A stretch of DNA of 6,567 bases, taken from assembly GCA_946405115.1 (NCBI GenBank), contig CAMJGB010000106.1, positions 1 to 6,567 on the forward strand, given 5' to 3'. Below the pieces are notes generated by a model, which was given only the letters and a program-made list of their open reading frames with translations, was not told the origin of the DNA and did not search any database. The stretch is from an uncultured Clostridia bacterium (lineage in GTDB: Bacteria > Bacillota > Clostridia > Saccharofermentanales > Saccharofermentanaceae). The stretch's first letter is position 1, and each line of letters begins with the position of its first letter. This document shows positions 1 through 5,887 of the stretch, one piece after another. Position numbers and translations under genes: made by a program.

Positions 1-809
1 GTTATGACGAGATGATCGCTAAGCTTGCTGATCTCGGCATCAACATCACAATGTGCGGCGGCGAGACAGCTGACGTTGGAGATCTCGTTCAGACACTTAT
101 CGTTGACTCCACAATCGTTGCACGTGCTGAAAGATCTGATATCGTAAATGCTGCTAACATCCAGCCCGGCGACGTCATCGTAGGCCTTGCTTCATTCGGT
201 CAGGCAACATACGAGGATTCTTATAATTCCGGTATGTCTTCCAACGGCCTTACAGCTGCAAGACACCTGCTCCTTTCCAAGTACTACTTTGAGAATTATA
301 AGGAGTCTTTCTCTGCTACTATTCCTGAGGATAAGGCTTACTGCGGTAAGTACAGACTTACGGATAAGCTTCCGGGTTCCGAGCAGACTGTAGGTGAGGC
401 TATCCTTTCTCCTACGAGAACATTCCTTCCTGTTATTGCACGTGCTCTTGATAACTACAGAGGCAACATCAACGGAATCATCCACTGCACAGGCGGCGGA
501 CAGGCTAAGTGCCGTGACTTCGGTAAGAACGTAAGATACGTTAAGGATAATCTGTTCGAGCTGCCCCCGCTGTTCAAGGCAATCTACGATTCCGGCGATA
601 TCCCGATGAAGGAGATGTTCCAGGTATTTAACTGCGGTCACAGAATCGAGTTCTACTGCAACTCCGAGGAATCTGCTGCAGGCATCATCGCCATCGCTCA
701 GTCCTTCAATATCGATGCTCGTATCGTAGGTCACGTAGAGGGCATGCCGGAGGGTTCCGAGAATGAAGTTGTTATCCGTTACAACGGTGAGGAGTTCCTC
801 TACAACTGA
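1..809 (+). CDS. purM: Phosphoribosylformylglycinamidine cyclo-ligase (PurM/AIR synthase family), 5' end missing
   Basis: The reading frame is open to the left edge (first full codon at 3, reading Y-D-E-M), so the visible 268 residues are the C-terminal part. The ATG at 12 is internal, not the start. PurM enzymes close the imidazole ring of AIR from FGAM with ATP, in the cytoplasmic purine pathway. Seen here: GGETADVGDLV near the left edge, equivalent to GGETAEMPG in ordinary PurM; a glycine-rich GDVIVGLASFGQ stretch; SNGLTAARH; HCTGGGQAK; ELPPLFKAI; and MFQVFNCGHRIEF, corresponding to the PPVF and MYxxFNMGxG blocks of the family. The spacing and the long middle segment resemble the roughly 390-residue PurM of Bacteroidetes and some Clostridia rather than the roughly 345-residue E. 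coli form, so about 120 residues should lie upstream of the window. The stop is TGA, with a terminator shortly after. PurL and other AIR-synthase relatives are less likely. The ATP-binding N-terminal residues cannot be inspected. Confidence 0.85.
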   Translation, partial: YDEMIAKLADLGINITMCGGETADVGDLVQTLIVDSTIVARAERSDIVNAANIQPGDVIVGLASFGQATYEDSYNSGMSSNGLTAARHLLLSKYYFENYKESFSATIPEDKAYCGKYRLTDKLPGSEQTVGEAILSPTRTFLPVIARALDNYRGNINGIIHCTGGGQAKCRDFGKNVRYVKDNLFELPPLFKAIYDSGDIPMKEMFQVFNCGHRIEFYCNSEESAAGIIAIAQSFNIDARIVGHVEGMPEGSENEVVIRYNGEEFLYN

Positions 810-842
810 TCGACATAATCAGTTAGATTACGATTAAATGAT

Positions 843-874
843 AAAGCGCGTCACAATGTTGACGCGCTTTTCTT
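843..874 (+). terminator. Intrinsic terminator after purM
   Basis: An 11-base-pair perfect stem pairs 843-853 (AAAGCGCGTCA) with 860-870 (TGACGCGCTTT), closed by a 6-base loop, and runs into TTTTCTT. It starts 33 bases after the purM stop and is the natural 3' end of that transcript. The strand upstream of the stem is A-rich, so it may also stop transcription weakly in the other direction. Confidence 0.88.
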
Positions 875-886
875 AGATTGTAAAAT
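859..886 (+). promoter_or_regulatory. Candidate aquaporin promoter overlapping the purM terminator
   Basis: TTGACG at 859-864 matches the -35 consensus in 5 of 6 bases. After a 16-base spacer, TAAAAT at 881-886 matches the -10 in 5 of 6. The -35 box sits in the loop edge and right arm of the purM terminator. Transcription would begin near 893, leaving a leader of about 30 bases before the aquaporin. TATACT at 886-891 is an alternative -10 but would need a 21-base spacer to the same -35. Predicted from consensus only. Confidence 0.55.
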
Positions 887-907
887 ATACTTATCTATTT
901 CCCTTAT

Positions 908-914
908 AAGGAGG
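908..914 (+). promoter_or_regulatory. Ribosome binding site that decides the aquaporin start
   Basis: AAGGAGG is a perfect Shine-Dalgarno sequence. It lies 9 bases before the ATG at 924 but only 3 bases before the ATG at 918. The usual spacing of 5 to 9 bases therefore favours 924. Confidence 0.75.
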
Positions 915-923
915 ACTATGCTT

Positions 924-1592
924 ATGGAGTCTATTAAGAAGTATGTTGCTGAGTTCATCGGCACATTCGTACTCGTATTTGCTGCCTGCGGTACAGCTGC
1001 AGCACTTGGTTGTAAGACAGATTCAGTTGATGCTGCTTACTTGCTTACAGCACTTGCATTTGGTCTTGTTATCGTTGCTATGGCTTATTCAATCGGAAAT
1101 ATCTCCGGTTGCCATATCAATCCTGCTGTTTCCATCGCCGTTCTTATCTCAGGTAAGATGAGTGCGAAGGATTTCTGCGGATACATCATCTCCCAGTTCT
1201 TGGGCGGTATCGTTGGTGCAGCATGCATCGGCGTTATGCTCGGATTCGACTGCGGATTCGGTGCTAACGGTCTTTATAACGGTAATATCGTTCTTTCAAT
1301 CTTTATCGAGGTTCTTCTTACATTCATCTTCGTTCTCGCAATCTTGGGTGTTACATCCAAGCCTGAGTTTGGCAACGTTGCAGGTATCGTAATCGGCCTC
1401 ACACTCACACTCGTACACATCTTCGGTATCCACTTCACAGGCACATCCGTTAACCCTGCAAGATCCTTCGCATCTGCAATCTTCGCAGGCGGAGATGCTC
1501 TTGCAAACTGCTGGGTATTTATCGTAGCTCCTCTCGTAGGTGGCGCACTCGCAGCTTTGGTTTGGAAGTTCCTTTCCGAGCAGAAGAAATAA
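924..1592 (+). CDS. aqpZ: Aquaporin, water-selective MIP-family channel
   Basis: A 222-residue inner-membrane channel expected to pass water in and out of the cell as a tetramer. It has the six hydrophobic segments and two half-helices of the MIP family, with both NPA motifs: SGCHINPAVS (Asn at residue 66) and GTSVNPARS (Asn at 177). The four residues of the selectivity filter known from E. coli AqpZ all appear at matching places: Phe46 in LAFGL, His165 in LTLVH, Thr174 and Arg180 next to the second NPA. The His and the narrow-filter set point to water rather than glycerol, because glycerol channels replace this His with Gly and have Asp after the second NPA. The N-terminal AEFIGTFVLVF is typical. 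I chose the ATG at 924 because the AAGGAGG lies 9 bases upstream; the ATG at 918 would add two residues. The gene sits alone between two terminators. The symbol reflects filter similarity; a plain aquaporin label is safer if orthology matters. Confidence 0.9.
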   Translation: MESIKKYVAEFIGTFVLVFAACGTAAALGCKTDSVDAAYLLTALAFGLVIVAMAYSIGNISGCHINPAVSIAVLISGKMSAKDFCGYIISQFLGGIVGAACIGVMLGFDCGFGANGLYNGNIVLSIFIEVLLTFIFVLAILGVTSKPEFGNVAGIVIGLTLTLVHIFGIHFTGTSVNPARSFASAIFAGGDALANCWVFIVAPLVGGALAALVWKFLSEQKK

Positions 1593-1601
1593 TAATATAA
1601 T
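1573..1601 (+). promoter_or_regulatory. Candidate leuCDB promoter with perfect -10
   Basis: TATAAT at 1596-1601 is a perfect -10 box, immediately after the aquaporin stop. At a 17-base spacing, TTTCCG (1573-1578), inside the aquaporin 3' end, matches the -35 in only 3 of 6 bases. Transcription would start around 1608, inside the palindrome that follows and ahead of the terminator hairpin. The region is AT-rich, so a chance -10 is possible. No other promoter fits between the aquaporin and leuC, since only 18 bases separate the terminator from the leuC start. Confidence 0.45.
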
Positions 1602-1619
1602 AAGTATTACCGAATACTT
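1602..1619 (+). promoter_or_regulatory. Perfect 18-base palindrome, possible operator for leuCDB
   Basis: AAGTATT at 1602-1608 and AATACTT at 1613-1619 are exact reverse complements around ACCG. The palindrome begins one base after the perfect -10 box and would cover the transcription start, the classic place for a repressor site. As RNA it would form a 7-base-pair, AU-rich, weak hairpin just before the terminator stem. The left half, with flanks (TAAGTATTA), recurs just downstream of the -10 of the aminotransferase promoter at 5768-5776. The operator role is inferred; no regulator is encoded here. Confidence 0.45.
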
Positions 1620-1623
1620 TGAG

Positions 1624-1655
1624 AAAAGCCTCTGCCGTTCGGCAGAGGCTTTTTT
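1624..1655 (+). terminator. Strong intrinsic terminator between aquaporin and leuC; possible leu attenuator
   Basis: A 13-base-pair stem with no mismatch pairs 1624-1636 with 1641-1653 (core GCCTCTGCC / GGCAGAGGC) around the loop GTTC, followed by an unbroken run of six T (1650-1655). It ends the aquaporin transcript, 31 bases after its stop. It also lies 18 bases before the leuC ATG, so any leu transcript from the TATAAT at 1596 must pass it. I see no competing antiterminator pairing and no leader peptide. The left flank AAAA makes it partly bidirectional. Confidence 0.9.
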
Positions 1656-1661
1656 GGAAAA

Positions 1662-1667
1662 GAGGTG
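1662..1667 (+). promoter_or_regulatory. Ribosome binding site that decides the leuC start
   Basis: GAGGTG lies 6 bases before the ATG at 1674. An in-frame GTG at 1665 is part of this same Shine-Dalgarno sequence and so cannot be the start. The ATG gives the N-terminus MGMTMTQKI, the form usual in clostridial LeuC. Confidence 0.8.
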
Positions 1668-1673
1668 TCAGAT

Positions 1674-2954
1674 ATGGGCATGACCATGACACAGAAGATA
1701 CTGGCAGATCATGCGGGACTTTCCGAAGTTCATGCAGGTGATCTTATCGAGGCAAGGCTTGATAAAGTACTGGGTAATGATGTAACAACACCCCCGGCTA
1801 TCAAAGTCTTCGAGGGTATGGGAGCTAAGGACGTATTCGATAAGGATAAGGTCATAATGGTTCCCGATCACTTTACTCCGAATAAAGACATTAAATCTGC
1901 AGAGCTTAGTAAATGCATGCGTTGCTTTGCCAAGGCTCATGAGATTACCAACTACTTTGAATTAGGACAGAAGGGAATGGGTATCGAACACGTTATCATT
2001 CCCGATAACGGTCTTATATTGCCCGGTGATGCGATCATCGGAGCCGATTCCCATACATGTACATACGGAGCGTTGGGTGCTTTCTCAACAGGTGTAGGTT
2101 CAACTGACCTTGCTTGTGCAATGGCATCAGGTAGCACATGGTTCAAGGTCCCTGAAGCTATCAAGGTTGTCCTTAAGGGAAAGCCCGGTAAGTATGTAAC
2201 GGGTAAGGATATCATTCTTCACCTTATCGGTATGATCGGTGTAGACGGAGCACTTTATAAGTCGCTCGAGTTTACGGGTGAAGGCGTTCATGAGCTTTCA
2301 ATGGATCAGCGACTTACCATCTCGAACATGGCTATCGAGTGCGGCGGCAAGAACGGAATCTTCCCTGTAGATGACATCACTTTGGATTACATCAGTAAGT
2401 CCAACCCCGAGCGTTTCTCCAAGGGCGATTACAAGGTATATGAAGCTGACGAGGATGCAGTATACGAGAGCACTATTGAGATCGATCTTGCTGCTGTGCC
2501 TCTTACTGTTGCTTTGCCGCATCTTCCTTCCAACACGAAGGCAGCTTCTGAAGTTAAAGACATGAAGATAGACCAGGTTGTAATTGGATCCTGCACTAAC
2601 GGAAGAGAAGAGGACATTAAGATTGCCGCGAAGCTTTTCGAGGGAAAGAAGGTAGCAGACGGTGTAAGATGCATCGTAATCCCCGGTTCTCAGCGCGTGT
2701 ACCGCAAGGCTCTTGATGAGGGCTGGCTTTCTATATTCGATGATGCAGGATGCGTTATATCGACTCCTACGTGCGGTCCGTGCCTCGGAGGTCACATGGG
2801 CATTCTTGCCGAGGGCGAGAGATGTATTTCCACGACCAACAGAAACTTCGTAGGCCGTATGGGCCACGTTAATTCCGAGGTCATTCTGAGCGGCGTTCCC
2901 GTTGCAGTTGCATCTGCAGTTATGGGACGTGTCGCAACGCCGGACGAGATCTAA
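1674..2954 (+). CDS. leuC: 3-isopropylmalate dehydratase large subunit
   Basis: The 426-residue catalytic subunit of isopropylmalate isomerase. It holds a [4Fe-4S] cluster and, with LeuD, converts 2-isopropylmalate to 3-isopropylmalate via dehydration and rehydration in cytoplasmic leucine synthesis. Aconitase-family marks are clear: [16 protein letters not shown] at about 122-137, then TGVGSTD; the cluster cysteines Cys307 in IGSCTNGR and Cys367 and Cys370 in TCGPCLGG; and a C-terminal [10 protein letters not shown] block. The length matches the roughly 420-residue class common in Clostridia and archaea, shorter than the roughly 465-residue E. coli LeuC. That class also includes homoaconitase, but the adjacent leuD and leuB favour leucine synthesis. 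The start at 1674 is fixed by the ribosome binding site. Its TAA stop overlaps the leuD ribosome binding site, so translation of the two is probably coupled. It comes after a strong terminator with little room for a separate promoter, which is unusual. Confidence 0.95.
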   Translation: MGMTMTQKILADHAGLSEVHAGDLIEARLDKVLGNDVTTPPAIKVFEGMGAKDVFDKDKVIMVPDHFTPNKDIKSAELSKCMRCFAKAHEITNYFELGQKGMGIEHVIIPDNGLILPGDAIIGADSHTCTYGALGAFSTGVGSTDLACAMASGSTWFKVPEAIKVVLKGKPGKYVTGKDIILHLIGMIGVDGALYKSLEFTGEGVHELSMDQRLTISNMAIECGGKNGIFPVDDITLDYISKSNPERFSKGDYKVYEADEDAVYESTIEIDLAAVPLTVALPHLPSNTKAASEVKDMKIDQVVIGSCTNGREEDIKIAAKLFEGKKVADGVRCIVIPGSQRVYRKALDEGWLSIFDDAGCVISTPTCGPCLGGHMGILAEGERCISTTNRNFVGRMGHVNSEVILSGVPVAVASAVMGRVATPDEI

Positions 2955-2959
2955 GGAGG
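2953..2959 (+). promoter_or_regulatory. leuD ribosome binding site overlapping the leuC stop
   Basis: AAGGAGG shares its first two bases with the leuC TAA and lies 5 bases before the leuD ATG. This selects 2965 as the start over in-frame codons further upstream, and it suits translational coupling of the two subunits. Confidence 0.85.
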
Positions 2960-2964
2960 TAAGC

Positions 2965-3459
2965 ATGTCAGTTAAAGGTAGAGTTTTTAAATACGGCAAT
3001 GACGTTGATACTGACGTAATCATTCCCGCAAGACATTTAACTTCCGCAGATCCTTCACATCTTGCTTCTCACTGCATGGAGGACATCGACAGTTCTTTTG
3101 TAAATGAGGTTAAGGCGGGTGACATCATGGTGGCAGGCGAGAACTTCGGCTGCGGTTCATCACGTGAGCATGCACCTGTTGCCATTAAGGCGAGCGGTAT
3201 CTCTCTTGTTATAGCAGGAAGCTTCGCGAGGATCTTCTATCGTAATGCGATTAACGTGGGACTTCCCATTATGGAGTGTCCTGAGGCCGCTGCTGCGATC
3301 AACAAAGGCGATGAGGTAGAGGCTGATTTTGATACCGGTGTCATAAAGGATCTTACGACCGGAGAGAGCTTCACGGCGAAGCCTTTCCCTGAGTTTATAA
3401 AGAAGATCATCGATGCCGGAGGACTCGTTCCTTATACGAAGTCCAAGTCGGAGGGTTAA
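2965..3459 (+). CDS. leuD: 3-isopropylmalate dehydratase small subunit
   Basis: A 164-residue swivel-domain subunit that pairs with LeuC and supplies substrate-recognition residues. Visible marks are [16 protein letters not shown] at residues 10-25 and the phosphate/carboxylate-binding [10 protein letters not shown] at 62-71, followed by [16 protein letters not shown], the typical core. The length fits the short 160-170-residue type that partners the short LeuC; the E. coli type is about 200. The loop after IIPAR, which in this subunit class helps tell isopropylmalate from homoaconitate (a Tyr-Leu start is common), reads HLTS here. This is a mild variation that I do not take as a change of substrate. 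The frame could be read further upstream to 2902, but that would overlap leuC and ignore the AAGGAGG. The leuB ribosome binding site lies in its last codons. Sure of the family and of the pathway by context. Confidence 0.95.
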   Translation: MSVKGRVFKYGNDVDTDVIIPARHLTSADPSHLASHCMEDIDSSFVNEVKAGDIMVAGENFGCGSSREHAPVAIKASGISLVIAGSFARIFYRNAINVGLPIMECPEAAAAINKGDEVEADFDTGVIKDLTTGESFTAKPFPEFIKKIIDAGGLVPYTKSKSEG

Positions 3460-3461
3460 TC

Positions 3462-4565
3462 ATGAAAGCATATAAGATAGCTGTAATAGCAGGTGACGGC
3501 ATTGGCCCCGAGGTAACAAAGGCTGCCGTTGCAGTATTGAAGAAAGTCGGAGAACTTGAAGGATTCGGATTCGAGTTTACTTCCTGTGATGCCGGAGGAT
3601 GCTCCATAGATAAGTACGGCATTCCTCTTACAGATGAGACTCTTAATACATGTAAGGCTTCTGATGCGGTTCTCCTGGGTGCTGTCGGCGGTCCTAAGTG
3701 GGATGCGGTTGAACCAGCGCTGAGGCCGGAACGTGCGCTTCTGGGACTTCGTGCGGGATTAGGCTTGTATTCTAACCTTCGTCCTGCATTGATGTTCAAG
3801 GAACTTGCTGCCGCATCTCCCGTTAAGAACGTCGAGACTATGGATATACTGATCGTCCGTGAGCTTACGGGCGGTATTTACTTCGGTAAGCACGGCCGCG
3901 CTGATTCTTCTGAAGTATTGTCTGACGGCTCCGTTAAGGGACTTACGGCTTACGATACTGAAGAGTACTCCACGACCGAGATAACACGCATCCTGAAGGA
4001 AGGATTCCGTTATGCGCAGGGAAGATCTAAGAAACTGACTTTGGTCGATAAGGCTAATGTTCTTGAGTCTTCAAGACTTTGGCGTGAGATTGCGTCTGAG
4101 CTTGCGCCCTCATATCCTGACGTAACCTTGGATTACCTTTATGTCGATAACTGCTCCATGCAGCTTATAAACCGTCCGTCCACATTCGACGTTATCGTTA
4201 CATCGAATATGTTCGGTGACATACTCTCAGATGAGGCTGGCATGATCACGGGTTCCATCGGCATGCTTCCGTCTGCGTCTCTCGGTGCGCCCGGAACTCC
4301 CGGTATGTATGAGCCCGTTCACGGTTCCGCTCCTGATATCGCAGGTACGGGCAAGGCTAATCCTCTTGCTACGATTCTGTCTGCATCAATGCTTTTACGC
4401 TGGTCGTTAGGCGAGACTTCTGCATCTGACCGCATCGAAAAAGCCGTACGCCAGACTTTGGCGGACGGCTTCAGGACTCCTGATATTAAGAGAAATGACG
4501 ATCCTGCCGGTGTATCGCTTACGGATACCGAGGGCATGACCGCCGCTGTACTCGAAAGACTCTGA
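3462..4565 (+). CDS. leuB: 3-isopropylmalate dehydrogenase
   Basis: A 367-residue cytoplasmic enzyme that oxidises and decarboxylates 3-isopropylmalate to 2-ketoisocaproate with NAD+. Residues expected in the family are present: GDGIGPEV at 11-18; GAVGGPKWD at 73-81; substrate arginines Arg97, Arg107 and Arg133; Tyr140 in GGIYFG; Lys197 in LVDKANVL; and the metal-binding Asp229, Asp253 and Asp257. VHGSAPDIAG near 286-295 has the Asp (292) that marks NAD rather than NADP use, which separates it from isocitrate dehydrogenase. The length is normal and nothing is broken. It starts two bases after leuD stops; GGAGGG at 3450-3455, within the last leuD codons, is its ribosome binding site. Its TGA directly abuts the stop of the convergent aminotransferase. 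Near its 3' end (4438-4471) the DNA also encodes a terminator-like hairpin readable on the opposite strand. leuA does not follow. Confidence 0.96.
   Translation: MKAYKIAVIAGDGIGPEVTKAAVAVLKKVGELEGFGFEFTSCDAGGCSIDKYGIPLTDETLNTCKASDAVLLGAVGGPKWDAVEPALRPERALLGLRAGLGLYSNLRPALMFKELAAASPVKNVETMDILIVRELTGGIYFGKHGRADSSEVLSDGSVKGLTAYDTEEYSTTEITRILKEGFRYAQGRSKKLTLVDKANVLESSRLWREIASELAPSYPDVTLDYLYVDNCSMQLINRPSTFDVIVTSNMFGDILSDEAGMITGSIGMLPSASLGAPGTPGMYEPVHGSAPDIAGTGKANPLATILSASMLLRWSLGETSASDRIEKAVRQTLADGFRTPDIKRNDDPAGVSLTDTEGMTAAVLERL
4438..4471 (-). terminator. Intrinsic terminator for the aminotransferase, embedded in leuB
   Basis: Positions 4441-4453 and 4459-4471 form an inverted repeat of 13 positions with one mismatch (A4448 against G4464) around a 5-base loop. 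Read on the minus strand, the stem ends in GGCTTTTTC, giving five U after a GC-rich hairpin. On the plus strand the stem is followed by CAGGACTCC, with no U run, so the signal points one way. It lies about 95 bases beyond the aminotransferase stop and inside the leuB coding sequence. Confidence 0.7.
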
Positions 4566-5747
4566 TCAGCCTTTCTTAATTCCCAGCTCTTCTGCAATCT
4601 TCGCGAATGCCTCGCGGGAATTTCTTATTGTGCTTTCAGATACGCAGAATGCAAGTCTCATGTAACCTTCTCTCTTGAACGATGCGCCGGGAACGAGGAG
4701 GAGGTTGTACTTCGAACATACTTCCTGGAACTCAACATCCGTAAGTCCGTCGGGTGTCTTCATGAAGATGTAAAGAGCGCCGTTGGGCTTAACTGCCTCG
4801 AAGCCTGCATCAACGATGTTGGAATAAAGAAGGTTTCTTCTGTTCTCGTAGTTGGCAACGTCAACCTTTGCATTAAGAGCCTTCTCAACAACCTTCTGCC
4901 AGATAGCGGGAGCATTAACGCTTCCGAGGATTCTGTTACAAAGAACGATTGCTCCGGTGAGATCTTCGTAGTCTGCGTTCTTGGGAGATACGAGAGTGTA
5001 TCCGATTCTTTCTCCGGGAAGGGACAAAGACTTACTCCATGAGAAGCAGATGATAACGTTGTCGATGTACTTAAGAACGGAAGGTACTGTAAGTCCGTCG
5101 TATACAAGATCGATGTAAGGCTCGTCGGAGATTACCTGGATGACGTGATCCTGAGCTTTAAGAAGATCGTTAAGCTTAGTAAGAACATCCTCGCCGTAAA
5201 CAACGCCTGAAGGGTTGTTAGGGGAGTTAACGATGATTGCCTTTGTCTTAGGTGTGATGGCAGCCTTGATAGCATCGAAGTCAGGCATGAACTTATCGTC
5301 AGTCTGAACGATGACAACCTTGCCGTTATGGTTCTCAATATAGTTGATGTATTCCATAAAGAACGGAGCGAGTACGATAACCTCGTCTCCGTCATCGAGG
5401 AGAGCGTGGAGTACATCGTTCATCGCACAGGCGGCACCGACGGTCATGCAGACTGCGCCTGCATCAATCGAAAGACCTGACTGTGCGGATCTCTGGGCAG
5501 CAATGGCGGCTCTTGTGGACTCGTAGCCGGAGTTGCTCATATAACCGTGCATGCCGGGTGTAGGGTTATCTGCGAGCTCTCTTAAAGCATCTGCGACTTC
5601 CTTCGGAGGCTCCAGGTCAGGGTTGCCGATAGAGAAGTCAAATACCTTGTCTTCTCCGTAGATTTTCTTGAGTCTGTTGCCTTCCTCAAACATCTTTCTT
5701 ATAGCGGAGCCCGAAGCGAGCTTGGCTTTAATTTTGGTTGAAATCAT
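4566..5747 (-). CDS. PLP-dependent class I/II aminotransferase (AspB-like)
   Basis: A 393-residue fold-type I aminotransferase, cytoplasmic and PLP-bound, moving an amino group between an amino acid and a 2-oxo acid. Seen: FSIGNPDLEPP near 38-48; GYMSNSGYESTRAAIA, typical of the substrate-entry region; VGAACAMN at 103-110 binding the cofactor phosphate; NSPNNPSG at 174-181; SDEPY at 207-211 with the pyridine-binding Asp208 and Tyr211; SWSKSLSLPGERIGY with the Schiff-base Lys239 and phosphate-binding Arg247; and YMRLAF with the carboxylate-binding Arg364. It resembles clostridial proteins annotated as aspartate aminotransferase or just PLP-dependent aminotransferase, so the amino-acid substrate is not settled. 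A role in the last step of leucine synthesis is possible from its position beside leuCDB but unproven. The start is ATG with AGAAGG 7 bases upstream (plus 5755-5760). It runs convergent to leuB with no intergenic base. Confidence 0.93.
   Translation of the reverse strand: MISTKIKAKLASGSAIRKMFEEGNRLKKIYGEDKVFDFSIGNPDLEPPKEVADALRELADNPTPGMHGYMSNSGYESTRAAIAAQRSAQSGLSIDAGAVCMTVGAACAMNDVLHALLDDGDEVIVLAPFFMEYINYIENHNGKVVIVQTDDKFMPDFDAIKAAITPKTKAIIVNSPNNPSGVVYGEDVLTKLNDLLKAQDHVIQVISDEPYIDLVYDGLTVPSVLKYIDNVIICFSWSKSLSLPGERIGYTLVSPKNADYEDLTGAIVLCNRILGSVNAPAIWQKVVEKALNAKVDVANYENRRNLLYSNIVDAGFEAVKPNGALYIFMKTPDGLTDVEFQEVCSKYNLLLVPGASFKREGYMRLAFCVSESTIRNSREAFAKIAEELGIKKG
4596..4629 (+). terminator. Possible leuB operon terminator, embedded in the aminotransferase gene
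   Basis: CGCGA (4602-4606) pairs with TCGCG (4612-4616) around ATGCC. The helix extends through two G-U pairs, one C/A mismatch and three A-U/U-A pairs to 4596 and 4622, and is followed by the T-rich TCTTATTG. It begins 30 bases after the leuB stop, where a terminator is expected. The stem is weaker than the other terminators here and the U run is broken, so this is a tentative call. Confidence 0.33.
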
Positions 5748-5779
5748 AGTAATACCTTCTTCTTAATTAATACTTACTG

Positions 5780-5808
5780 ATTATATTCCAGCTTTGGTTC
5801 TCTGTGAA
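5780..5808 (-). promoter_or_regulatory. Aminotransferase promoter
   Basis: Read on the minus strand, TTCACA (plus 5803-5808) matches the -35 in 5 of 6 bases. After exactly 17 bases TATAAT (plus 5780-5785) is a perfect -10. Transcription would begin near 5773, leaving a leader of about 25 bases with the AGAAGG ribosome binding site. The 9-mer TAAGTATTA (plus 5768-5776) lies at the start site and is shared with the leuC leader. Confidence 0.75.
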
Positions 5809-5825
5809 CAATTCAGTTTAAGGTG

Positions 5826-5853
5826 TTGACACAGGGAAGATAAGTGATAATAT
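5826..5853 (+). promoter_or_regulatory. Promoter of the membrane-protein gene with extended -10
   Basis: TTGACA at 5826-5831 is a perfect -35. After a 16-base spacer comes TAATAT (5848-5853, 4 of 6), preceded by TGA, which gives the extended -10 form TGnTAATAT. GATAAT at 5846 looks better as a hexamer but would leave only a 14-base spacer. Transcription would start near 5860, at the first of two tandem repeats. Confidence 0.65.
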
Positions 5854-5860
5854 GTGAACG

Positions 5861-5887
5861 AATACTCATATGAATAAATACTCATAT
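5861..5887 (+). repeat. Two direct copies of AATACTCATAT in the 5' leader
   Basis: AATACTCATAT occurs at 5861-5871 and again at 5877-5887, with a 16-base period. The pair lies between the predicted transcription start and the ribosome binding site. ATATGA at 5868-5873 can also pair with TCATAT at 5882-5887 to form a weak 6-base-pair RNA hairpin. Either an operator or a local duplication is possible. Confidence 0.6.

Noticed and set aside
192..734. A long open frame antisense to purM (180 codons)
   Set aside because: It lies fully inside a conserved coding sequence, has no ribosome binding site or recognisable protein features, and is explained by the codon bias of purM.
918..923. ATG at 918 as the aquaporin start
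   Set aside because: It is only 3 bases from the AAGGAGG, whereas the in-frame ATG at 924 has a normal 9-base spacing. It cannot be fully excluded, but it changes only two residues.
1665..1673. GTG at 1665 as the leuC start
   Set aside because: This GTG is part of the Shine-Dalgarno sequence GAGGTG that serves the ATG at 1674, and the ATG gives the usual [10 protein letters not shown]-terminus.
1593..1673. T-box riboswitch or leader-peptide attenuator before leuC
   Set aside because: The leader is only about 65 bases, far too short for a T-box. No AGGGTGG-like T-box sequence is present, there is no ATG-started leader peptide with leucine codons, and the two hairpins do not compete with each other.
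2902..2964. Upstream extension of leuD to 2902
   Set aside because: It would overlap the leuC coding end, adds 21 residues unlike LeuD, and ignores the AAGGAGG placed 5 bases before 2965.
2298..3023. A 241-codon open frame antisense to leuC and the start of leuD
   Set aside because: The translation looks like a low-quality shadow with no family features. It crosses two well-supported genes on the other strand.
1674..4565. Homoaconitase, tartrate/isocitrate-type or other pathway reading of the leuCDB-like set
   Set aside because: The short LeuC/LeuD class includes homoaconitase. However, the third gene has the LeuB arginine set and NAD-type Asp, and the gene order is the standard leucine one.
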